From NCBI GenBank assembly GCA_022432975.1, contig CM039502.1, positions 26,000,383 through 26,064,382 on the forward strand: 64,000 nt of DNA, written 5' to 3'. Within the stretch, counting starts at the first letter, position 1. Each line of letters begins with the position of its first letter. This DNA is from Begonia masoniana. Taxonomy: Eukaryota; Streptophyta; Magnoliopsida; Cucurbitales; Begoniaceae. Below, piece by piece: positions 22,437-32,697 of the stretch. The translations under genes and the position numbers were made by a program. Under the pieces are notes generated by a model, which was given only the letters and a program-made list of their open reading frames with translations, was not told the origin of the DNA and searched no databases.

Positions 22437-24377
22437 TGTAACACCCGGTTCTTTACGGGATTTATTATTTTAATATATGAAGGTATTTTTATAAATATAA
22501 CAAATTAGTTCCGTTTCGCGAACAGAAAGCGTTATTATAATTCTAATAATTAATTAGGATTTTATGAAAATTTCAGAAATTTTTGGAGTTGTAATGCGTA
22601 TTACGAGGATTTATGTTTCTCGTAATATAAGGGATATTTTGGTAAAAATAGTAAACAATGTCCGTTTTGCTTACGGACAGTTTTAATAGAACCCTAGTAA
22701 TAAGTTGGATTTATTGGCGAAATAAGGAAATTTGGAGAAACCGAAAAGTTAGTCAAATAACGAAATAAGTGATAAAACAAATACAAAACCAATAGAGGGG
22801 CAAAATGGTCATTTGACAAATCAAATGTTTAATAAAACCACAATTTTCTCTCCCTCACCAGACAATCCACAATTCTCCCTCTGTGAAAAATTCCCAAGCG
22901 ATTCTTTCTTCTCCCTCTCACGCGGCTCTCTCCTCTCCAACAACTAACGCTCTCCGATCGACCTCCGACTCTTCACGTTTTCTCCTCCAATCCTGACCCT
23001 GACCCTAGGTATAATTCTATAGTTCTAGAAGGTTTACGTTCGATTTTCAGAGAGTTAAAAGGTTAGAGTTTCGTTTAGGGTTTTTTGAAAAACGTGATTT
23101 AGGGTTTGAAATTGATAGGTTTTACTTTATTTACGAGTATAATGGACGTATTGATGAATATTGGACAAAGTTAGAAGAATTATTGATGAATATTAGAGTT
23201 TTGGTTGGAATGGAAAACTTAAAAACTCCATTAATGGAGGTTGGGAGTTTATGAGCACGAATTGCTCGATAAAATGCCTCAATGAGCTAAATTAGAGTTT
23301 TAGGAAATTTCTTTAGTTGAGGGTTTGTTAATTTGGACGTTTAACGGCTTAAACTCGTTTTAACGACAAATGTTGTGAATTTGCCTTAGGTTAACAACAC
23401 TCGTGGACGGAGCTAGAATTGCAACAGACGCGAGGTAAGTTCTCGTAACTTACTATGGCCGATTGACCTACATTGTACGTCGTAGTCGCGTCGAGGATCA
23501 TTGGTGAATTGCTTGTTTAAATGTTTTGGTTGGGTAGTTAGGATTAGTTCTTTTATAGGTTATACTTTTATTGTCTCAATGGTATGTATGGTGTATGTTT
23601 ACTTTAAGCACGTAATTGTTCATGCATCATGGTTTTCAATTATGCATAGAAAATGAATTTTTGCACTACATTTTTCATGAAAAGAGTGTAGCCCGAAAGG
23701 GGGCTATCGATCTATTGTGAAGGCCGAGAGGGGCTTGTCACAATACCACATCAGCTAAAACGAAATGAATCTATGTAATCTATTATCTGGTCATGCGAGG
23801 TGGGGCTCAGGCACGGCTGTATACGGATGTAAGCTTGTACCCCCTCCCCCCCGCTAGGTAGAAAGGGTCCGACCGCCGGATGTTCCCTCTCCATTTAGCG
23901 GGCTGAGATTTTGATGACATTCTGTTTGCGACGTAATGATAAGAAAATGTTGCATGATTTTTGAACCTCATATGCACAGCATGCATGTGCATTTACGAAA
24001 CTTGCTGAGCCTTTAGCTCATAGTTGTCTGTATGGTGTAGGTGATCTTAATACAGGTGAGGACGAGATCCCTACACCCGAGGAATGATCAGTTGAAGAAA
24101 GATGGCCCGTGGGAGTGTGCTGGGCAGTCGGTGCGCTTTTGATCCGTGGGGATGTACGTAAATATTTTGGGGACACAATAGTTAGATATGAATGACGAAT
24201 GTATAGTTGAACATATTAGGATGTTTGGAAATCTGGATAGTTGATAGTTTGATGTTTTGGTAAACTTAATTTATAAAATGTTTTGTTAAGGTTTTTATCT
24301 GGATTTCAGAGGACTGCTTGGTGATTTAACACAGGGTGAGTTGTCTAGTTTTTAAACGGATCCACGCAGTTAGTTTT
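22437..24377 (+). repeat. 5' LTR of element C, first part
   Basis: Begins TGTAACACCCGG. It contains a pyrimidine-rich leader-like stretch (22840-23000), a donor-like CCCTAG/GTATAA at 23009, a 45-nt AG-to-GTAAGT segment at 23390-23434, a GTAG/GTGAT segment at 24040, and a GATCCACGCAG block near 24358. It is interrupted by S1. Total LTR length with part two is about 2562 bp. Confidence 0.88.
23390..23434 (+). other. Candidate LTR mini-exon, element C
   Basis: 45 nt bounded by TGCCTTAG and GTAAGT. A donor-like GT lies 381 nt upstream (23009). See finding on shared LTR module. Confidence 0.45.
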
Positions 24378-25312
24378 TGTAATACCCGACTGTACGGAAT
24401 ATTTATATTTTAATGTAAATAATATTTTTGTAAATATGTCAAATTAAGTCAATTTTATGAAAAGAAAGTGTTATTTCGATCCTAATAATTAATAAGGATT
24501 TTAAGAAAATTTCGGAAATTTTAGGAGTTTAACTCTAATTTTATGAGAATTACGTTTCTCGTAATATAAATGATACTTTGGTAAAAATAGTAAACGAGGT
24601 CCGTTTTACGAACGGACAGTTTTAATAGAACCTTGGTAATAAGTTGGATTTATTGGCGAAATAAGGAGATTTGGAGAAACCGAATCGTTAGCCAATTAAC
24701 GAAACAAAGGACGAAACAATATAAAATCAAAGGAATGGTAAAAAGGTAATTTGCGAAGTCAAATTTAATTAAAATCAAAATCCCTCTTCTTCTCCCTCAT
24801 TCACGATTCTCAGGTTTTTGTTTCCCTTCCCGCGGCGACGTTTTCCACCTCCGGCGATTTCTCACGCGAACGTCCGATTAATCCTCCGTTCATCTCGGTT
24901 CTTCGCGATTTCTTCCCCAAACTCGACCCTAGGTACGATTCTAAGGTTTTAGCAAAGTTTATTTCAGTTTTTACAGAGTTTAAACGATTAGGGTTAGTTT
25001 AGGGTTTTGTGAAAAACGCGATTTAGGGCTAAAAATCGATAGGTTTACCTTAGTTGTGAATATAATGGACGTATTGAACGTTATTGGACGAAGTTAAGTC
25101 GAATTATGAGAAATGTTAAAGTTTGAGAATTTTAGGGGTTTTCGAAACAACTCGTTAATGGAAATTTTGAGGTATGGAGCGTGGAATGCTCGATAAAATG
25201 CTTCAATGAATCAATTAGAGCTTTAAGGAATTTTCTTAGTTAAGGTTTCGTTAAATTTGGACGTTTAATAGTTTAAACTTGTTTTAACGACAAAATTGTG
25301 AAATTGCCTTAG

Positions 25313-25357
25313 GTGAACAACGCTCGTCGACTGAGCTTGAAGTTCAACGTGCACGAG
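25313..25357 (+). other. Candidate LTR mini-exon, S1
   Basis: 45 nt between TGCCTTAG and GTAAGT; upstream donor-like GTACGA at 24933. Confidence 0.45.
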
Positions 25358-26108
25358 GTAAGTTCTCGTGACTTACTCTTGCCGATTGGCCCACACCGTA
25401 CGTCGATGTCGTCTCGAGGAGTTTTGGTGATGTGTTTGTTTAAATTGCTTTGGTTGGATAGTTAGGTTTAGTTGTTTTATAGGTTATGCCTTTTATTGTC
25501 TTGATGGTACGTGTAACACCCGGCATTTTGGCCATGTAATAATTTGTTGAATTATTGTATGGATTTAAATTGCCATAAATACGATAACAACTTCATTGTA
25601 AAATGTTGGAGCATTTAGTGAGGGGAGAACCAAACTAATGTGTAACTAAACTAAACATTCAGTTTAAAATGCATGGAAGGGTAAATTGGGGAGAAATTAA
25701 GGTTGGTGGGAGATAGCCAATGGTTGAGTGACATCTGGCGACTTGTTGAGGAAGTTAAGTTCTTCCTCCTACGTGAAACCCTCTTCATTTCACTTCTCTG
25801 CTCTCTCTCCATTCTCTTCTCGGCATTCTCTCTTCCAGTCGACAATCAGCCATCGAAGCTACTTCGATCTCCTCGGCTCCTTTCTGATTTTCTACTAGGG
25901 TAAGCATCTTTTAAATGCTAACAAGTTTGGACAGGTTTAAAGTGAGTTTTGGTTGGAGTGAAGGATAGTGATACTTTGGTAAAACTCACTGTTTTTGGAT
26001 GAAAACACACCGATTTGTTTTCTAAGGGTTTGAATGAGTTGGAACAAATTCTTCTAACTTATTTGTTAGCATTTGCAGCTTGTTTATTTTCTGAACGTGC
26101 ATGTACAG

Positions 26109-26156
26109 GTTCGAGCATTTCTGAGACGTTCAGGACTATCAACTCTGCAGCAACAG
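26109..26156 (+). other. Candidate LTR mini-exon, D 5' LTR
   Basis: 48 nt between TGTACAG and GTAAGT; upstream donor GTAAGC at 25900, implying a 209-nt first intron if spliced. Confidence 0.45.
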
Positions 26157-27319
26157 GTAAGTTCATATCCGTAGGCTGGCCCTTAAGGCCCTACATCTCG
26201 GAGGTACTAGATTTTACATTCTCTTGGCTGGTTTCGGGTAGAAGGGTTAGAGTTAAGTTCTGTGGTTTTTGTTGTTTTATCTTCTTGTTCTCTGCCGTAT
26301 CAACTGTAAGCACTGTAAATGTCCATGCATACACGATTTTCTAAAAGATCATGCAAAACTGTTTTCTGTACACGGTTTTGAAGTTAAGCAAGATAAAATC
26401 TGACTGAAATGTACCGGTTAAGTGCGGGACGGGGACTGGCCTCCAGATCTATTTCTGTACTGTACTGTATTACTGTTTGTGCCTGATAGTGCACCCACTG
26501 TTCGCCAGTTCCCCTATAAGCCCCACTTATACCCCTCTGCCACTGAAACGTAATGTTCTATACTATCACTGTATTCTGAAAACCGCATGCATAGCATTTT
26601 GCATCACTGCATATATATTTATGTTCTTACTGAGTTTTAGACTCATAGGTGAACTCCCTGATGTAGGTACTGAACCCGAAAATGAGGACTTCGTGCCTCA
26701 GTCTGATGAATAGGTGGCTGGTGGATCAAGCTCATGGGGGGTTTGGTTACTGTAGTCAGATAAATTCTGACCCGCGGTCTAAGTTTTCTGTAATGTCTAT
26801 ATCTGTAAAGTCTTCTGAAAATTCTGGCTTCGTTGTAAAAACTCTCTAAGAACTTCCGTTTTGAGAAAGTCTACAAATATATGTTAGGTTCTGTACTGAT
26901 CCTCAGATTTTAAAACAATGTACAGATTTTGATATCTAAGTTATTAAAACTACTGTATTTGACAGTTGAATTCATGTTCTGAATATTCTGAAATTGTTTG
27001 GGATATTATTTGTTATCTTGTGTATGGATGACTTCTTGTTTTAGAGTTATCCATGCAGTCTGTTTTCTTGAAAATCCTGTCGTGTTCCTTTAAACATGTG
27101 TTCAAGTTATGTTTTTAAATCAGTCTCTGAAGTTTGAAGTTTTTATGCCTTCTGTTGTGCTTGAAAACCACGTTTTGAATTGGTTTGAGAATCTGAGTCT
27201 TTCATGTTTTCTGTTTTTCTGCTCTCTGTTGGTAAGTCTTCCTGTTAAAAGCTGTCAAACTTTGTCTTTAAAACTATGTCTTCCGGTTACATCTACCGGT
27301 AGGAATTTTGCCTACATCT

Positions 27320-27745
27320 ACCATCTGACGTCATCTATTTTGTCTTATTACATCCACCGGTGAACTCAATTCTGTTTGTGGTTCACATCCACGGGTTATC
27401 ACTGTTCATCTTTTGTCGTATCTGCATCTACCGCCAAACAGTAATTCTGTTTAGGTTTTGCTCCTGCCGATTCCGTTTATTGCATTCATCTTCTGATGAC
27501 GTCATCTCCTCTTCCGATGACATCACCATAGCTTTTCTTCTGCCGATTTCAACTGTTGCCTGCATCTTCCGGTGACGTCATCCATCTTCCGACTGACGTC
27601 ATCACCCTCTGCCGATTACGTTTACTATCTGTATCTGCCGATGATGTCATCACATCTTCCGATGACGTCATCACACATTCTGATCCCATCTGCTGCCTAC
27701 ATCTTCCGATGACATCATCCACATCATCCGGCCACGTCATCTGCC
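27320..27745 (+). promoter_or_regulatory. TGACGTCA cluster in 5' LTR of D
   Basis: At least five perfect TGACGTCA 8-mers plus near-perfect TGACATCA, TGATGTCA and CCACGTCA versions, mostly in the context CTTCCGATGACGTCATC. TGACGTCA is a known bZIP target. The spacing is irregular. Confidence 0.75.
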
Positions 27746-28060
27746 TAAATCTTCCGGTATCATTTCTGCTTGCATCCTACGATTCCACTCGATGCTTGCT
27801 TCTTCCGTCAACGCCTTCTGCCAGTTTATTTACTTTTGTTTTCATCACTTCCTGCTTTTCTTCTATCATCCATTTCGCGTTCCGATTCTGTTAACTGTTT
27901 TCCAGTTTGATTTCGAATCCAGAGAACTTTTTCTCTCTCTGTGAATGTTTTAAAAGTTTAATGTACAAAAAAAAATAGTCCCCGTTTTCTGTTATTTGTC
28001 CCGGAGTGATGGCTTCGATCCCGGACCCCGATCGGGTTTGGTTTCGGGCCATCACAGTTA

Positions 28061-28072
28061 TGGTATCAGAGA
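28061..28072 (+). other. PBS of element D
   Basis: TGGTATCAGAGA four bases after the LTR; Met-tRNA type. Confidence 0.8.
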
Positions 28073-28217
28073 GACAAGGTTTTAAAACCGATTCTGTGAA
28101 ATGTCTGACTGCGCAACCCGCCACGTGAGATCGCTCCACCAACTGTAAGTGTTTAAAAATTTCTGTAAAAGTTCTTTTTATTAAGTTAGATTATTCTGTT
28201 TATAGGGTTTATTAGAA

Positions 28218-28751
28218 ATGGTGAGAAGACATCAAAAAGAGTCAAGCGAAAGCTCTCGAGCCATTGACCGACTAACCGAACTGGTGGGTGCACAGTCACG
28301 CATGGTTGAATGCATGATGGCCAGAGAAGATGATAGAAACATTAAACATGGGAATAACAATTGTGATAATGTGCCGCGACACAACAGTGGAGACAGATTC
28401 CGGTGACTCCAGCCGCCTTCATTTGATGGACTATCTACAGACCCGACCCGTGCTGAAACCTGGATTCGAACAATGGAGAAGATGTTCAGATATGCAAAAG
28501 TAGAAGACAACAAAAAGGTTACTTGCGCCACATTCTATCTCACCGAAAGTGCTGGATTTTGGTGAGACACGGTGCAGTCCACTACCGTGGCATTAAGCTG
28601 GGATGGATTTACGAAAATCTTCTACGAAAAGTACTTTGACCGGGGAGTGAGGAAGGAAAAGTTGCTCGAATTTTCTCGGCTGCGACAGTATGGATCAGTG
28701 GCCGAATATGTTTAGAAATTTGAGTCATTATCCCGATATGCAACACACCTG
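28218..28751 (+). pseudogene. Element D gag N-terminus, three in-frame stops
   Basis: ATG at 28218 follows the PBS by about 150 nt. The frame is shared with the long pol frame from 28752. It is cut by TGA 28404-28406, TGA 28563-28565 (a W-W pair has become W-stop) and TAG 28713-28715 (a V-Q-K-F motif has lost its Gln). Visible motifs: P-S-F-D-G, A-E-T-W-I-R-T-M-E and F-Y-E-K-Y-F, typical of Tekay-type gag. Confidence 0.85.
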
Positions 28752-30815
28752 GTGGCCACCGATGAGAACAAAGTGCACCAGTTCATTCAAGGGTTGAAGA
28801 TGGACCTTTTGCGAGGAATCACAACTGGATGGTTTGATGAGGCACCGTATGTGAAGGTGGTGGCCAAGGCTTATCAGTTAGAGGCCTTAGAAATAAAGTC
28901 CCAGAGACAAAGAGATTCACCAAGAGGGATTATTCGACATGTTCCTCAACAGCAACAGCAACAGCAGCAAAGGGGCCAAAATTTACAACCTCAACAGCAA
29001 CAAAACAGGGACATTAAAAGGCCCAATGAAGCCATCCTTTATCAAGACAAAGGAAAGAGACCAATGGGGGCTCCTCAACTTTCAGTATGCCCGCGGTGCC
29101 AGAAGCCTCACAAAGGAGAATGCAAACTTGCTACTGGCCAATGTTTTCGATGTGTCAAAGGAGGCCATCTTGTTCGGGATTGCCCAATGCCTGACACCAG
29201 AACAGGTCAGGCCGTGCCGAGAGTGTTTGCAATAATGGAAGATGTTGATGATGCTGATCTGCACACGGCAATTACCGGTACAATTATAATATATGATACA
29301 CCTGCTTATACCTTGTGGGACACGGGGGCCACACATTCGTTTGTGGCCATGGACTTCGTAGTTAGACAGAAGGTTATTTGTACGTTGTCAGATCAGCCCT
29401 ACAGCATTATGCTACTGTTCGGAGAGTTTATGCACTCTGAGCAGGTGGTACGGGGTGATATAATGTCAGTAGGATACCAGAAGTTGTACGCCAACCTTAT
29501 CGTCATCGGTATGAAAGGGTACGATGTCATTCTGGGGATGGACTGGCTGTTTAGACATCATGCCACCATCAACTGTAGGTCCGGGCTAGTGTCATTTAAA
29601 CGCCCGAATGAGGTAGAATTCTCTTACCAGGCAGTACCGAAGAAACACTGTATGCCTGTTATATCTTCCCTAAAAGCTCAACGGCTGATGAAGTCAGGGT
29701 GCATCGGATTCCTGGCCCACGTAGTGGATGTCCAAAGGCAAAGTGAGGTGGAACTTCAGAATATTTCGGTAGTACAGGACTTCTCAGGGGTTTTCTTAGA
29801 TGACTTACCGGGATTGCCACCTGATCGTGAAATTGAGTTTGAGATTGACGTATATCCAGGTGCTGAACCAGTATCGAAGAATCCGTACCGTATGGCACCG
29901 ATTGAGCTGAGGGAGTTGAAGGCTCAGCTAAAGGAATTGATGGATAAGGGTTTTGTGCGCCCTAGTTTTTCTCCGTGGGGTGCTCCCGTCTTGTTTGTTA
30001 AGAAGAAGGATGGGTCCCTATGGATGTGTATTGACTACCGTGAGCTAAACAAGTTAACGATCAAGAATAAGTACCCGTTGCCGAGAATCGATGATTTATT
30101 TGACCAACTACAAGGGGCTCGGGTATTCTCTAAGATTGATTTGCGCTCCGGTTATTACCAATTGAAGGTCAGGGCTGATGATATTCCAAAGACCGCCTTC
30201 AGGACCCAGTACGGGCACTACGAATTCTTAGTGATGTCATTCGGGTTAACTAATGCTCCGACAGCATTCATGGACCTGATGAACAGGATATTCCAAGATT
30301 TCTTGGATAAATTTGTAATCGTTTTCATCGACGACATTCTGGTTTACTCCAGAAGTAAGGCCGAGCACGAGGAGCACTTGGCAATTGTGCTATCAACTCT
30401 GAGGCAGCATCAATTATTTGCCAAACTATCAAAATGTGAATTCTGGCTGAGTAGGATTAATTTCCTAGGCCACGTGGTGTCTGCTGAAGGAGTGTCTGTG
30501 GACCCGGCCAAGATTGAGGCTGTAAGAGACTGGCCAAGGCCGAGGAATGCAAACGAGGTACGGACCTTTATCGGACTAGCTGGTTATTATAGGAAATTCA
30601 TCAATGGATTTTCTGTAATAGCGAAGCCTATGACCAGTTTGACGAGGAAGGAAATCAAGTTCAAGTGGTCTGAAGCATGTGAGGTGAGCTTTCAGACACT
30701 CAAACAAAAATTAACCACTGCTCCTCTGTTAGTATTGCCAGTTGAAAATGGCAAATTCAGCGTATATTGTGATGCATCCAAGATAGGCTTGGGAAGTGTA
30801 TTAATGCAAAAATGA
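28752..30815 (+). pseudogene. Element D gag C-terminus, protease, RT, start of RNase H
   Basis: 687 codons remain open. Order: end of the gag core; Gln-rich low-complexity (about residues 65-90); CCHC knuckle [14 protein letters not shown] (29142-29183); protease with W-D-T-G-A-T-H-S-F (about 29313-29342) and I-L-G-M-D-W-L; RT with [28 protein letters not shown] and an intact F-I-D-D at 30324-30335; RNase H start Y-C-D-A-S. A TGA at 30813 replaces a glycine codon expected after L-M-Q-(K/N). This stretch itself looks enzymatically intact. Confidence 0.9.
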
Positions 30816-31616
30816 AAAGTTGTAGCATATGCATCCAGACAATTGAAGAACTACGAGCAGAACTACCCTACTCATGACCTTGAGTTAGCGGCAGTTGTAT
30901 TTGCGCTTAAGGTATGGAGACATCACTTATACGGACAATCATGTGAGGTGTTTTCTGATCAGAAGAGTTTAAAATACATATTCACTCAAAAGAAGTTAAA
31001 CATGAGACAAAGGAGGTGGTTAGAATTTGTAAAAGATTATGATGTTGAGATTAAATACCACCCAGGTAAAGCGAACGTAGTAGCCAATGTATTGAGCAGG
31101 ATGTCAGACACTATGCAACCAGCTATATCGGCCGTGTCGATGCCTTTGAGGACTGAGGTACAGAAGTTTGATATGGAGATAGTTTCTGGGCTATCAGCTA
31201 TACTAGCAGAGTTGACACTACGGCCCACCATCCTGGACCGAATTAAGGAAGCCCAGAAGACCAATTCAAAGGAGATGGCTGATATGGTGAGCAAGGTACC
31301 AATGGCTTCTTCCGATTTCAGTTATTCGGGAGATGGTATTCTTAAGTTCAGAGATAGATGGTATGTTCTGAAAGATGAAGAGTTATGAAAGAACATCTTG
31401 TCGGAAGCCTATTCATCTTCTTTCTCTGTGCATCCTGGAAGCACGAAGATGTATCAAGACTTAAAACTTCACTTCTGGTGGCCGAATATGAAGAATGAAT
31501 TGGCCAAGTATGTGGAGTCTTGTATGATATGTCAATAAGTCAAAGCTGAACATCAACGACCAAGTGGAACGCTTCAGCCTCTTCCGATTCCCGAATGGAA
31601 TGGGAGAACATAATCG
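30816..31616 (+). pseudogene. Element D RNase H and integrase zinc finger, stops
   Basis: The same frame continues: Y-A-S-R-Q-L-K, H-D-L-E-L-A-A, S-D-Q-K-S (usually S-D-H-K) and R-R-W-L-E-F. TGA at 31386-31388 follows D-E-E-L. The H-P-G-S-T-K-M-Y ... C-M-I-C-Q integrase zinc-binding segment (31430-31535) ends at TAA 31536-31538, where relatives have Gln. Near 31600-31613 a one-base loss and gain produce another local stop before the core resumes. Confidence 0.85.
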
Positions 31617-32657
31617 ATGGACTTTGTCGTTGGCCTTCCAAGAACAGCTAAAGGCCATAATAGCATTTGGGTCATAGTGGACAGGTTGACAAAGTCGGCC
31701 CACTTTCTACCTGTGAAGACAACGTACTCCATGGATCAGTACGCCGAACTGTACATCAGTGAGATTGTTAAGCTGCATGGTATTCCAGTGTCGATTGTAT
31801 CTGACCGAGACCCTAGATTCACATCGAGGTTCTGGAAAAGCTTGCAGAACTCCCTGGGCACCAAGTTGGATTTCAGCACGGCGTTCCATCCACAGACGGA
31901 CGGGCAGTCTGAAAGAACAATCCAAATACTCGAGGATATACTAAGGTCGTGCGTGCTGGAATTTCATGCTCCTTGGAGTAGATATTTTCCGCTTGTAGAG
32001 TTCGCTTATAACAATAGCTACCAGGCTACAATTGGTATGGCTCCATCTGAAGCTCTCTACGGCAGAAAGTGTAGGTCCCCGTTGTGTTTGGATGAGGTCG
32101 GAGAAACCAAGCTTATCGGCCCTGAGATATTACAGCAGATGTCCGAGGTGATAGCTGCTATCAAACAACGAATAAAGATTGCTCAGAGTCAACAGAAAAG
32201 TTATGCGGACCATAGAAGAAGAGATTTAGAGTTTGCTGAGGGTGATGAAGTGTTTTTGAAGGTGTCACCTTTCAAAGGCGTAATGAGATTTGGCAAGAAA
32301 GGAAAGCTAAACCCAAGGTTTGTTGGGCCTTTTCCCATCTTGAAGAGAATTGGGAACATGGCCTACAGACTACAGCTACCAGCGTCAATGGATGGTGTTC
32401 ATGATGTTTTCCATGTGTCAATGCTGAGAAAGTGCGTACGGGATCCAACTCAGATCGTGAAACAGGTGGACTTCGATATCATGCCGACGCTGACATATGA
32501 AGAAAGACCCATACAGATACTGGATACCTCACTCAAAGTGTTGCGCAATCGTGTGGTCCCATTGGTGAAAGTTTTATGGCGAAATCATAATGTAGAGGAA
32601 GCCACATGGGAAAGACAAGCGGATGTCAGGGCCCAATATTCGGACCTCTTTGCTTAG
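31617..32657 (+). pseudogene. Element D integrase core and chromodomain-like C-terminus
   Basis: 346 open codons. The DDE catalytic residues are in M-D-F-V-V-G-L-P, I-V-S-D-R-D-P and Q-S-E-R-T-I-Q-I-L-E-D. The C-terminal GPF/Y-type module reads V-G-P-F-P-I-L-K-R-I. The end shows V-K-V-L-W-R-N-H and E-E-A-T-W-E, the type II chromodomain of Tekay/Del chromoviruses, thought to guide insertion to heterochromatin. It ends 40 nt before the 3' LTR. Intact alone, but separated from pol by stops. Confidence 0.9.
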
Positions 32658-32683
32658 GCAAATTTTGGGGACAAAATTTCTGT

Positions 32684-32697
32684 TAAGGTGGGTGGAA
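32684..32697 (+). other. Polypurine tract of element D
   Basis: AAGGTGGGTGGAA directly before the 3' LTR. Confidence 0.75.

Larger units (their letters stand above)
25512..28056 (+). repeat. 5' LTR of element D
   Basis: TGTAACACCCGGC to GGGCCATCACA. It contains a TC-rich leader-like region (25790-25890), a donor-like GTAAGC at 25900, the 48-nt AG-to-GTAAGT segment 26109-26156, the GGCCCTTAAGGCCC palindrome at 26177, and a cluster of TGACGTCA sites at 27320-27745. Confidence 0.92.

Noticed and set aside
26015..27894. Several open frames inside the D LTR
   Set aside because: They overlap LTR sequence that is duplicated at 33189-35079. Apart from the short acidic pattern noted, they show no conserved protein signature.
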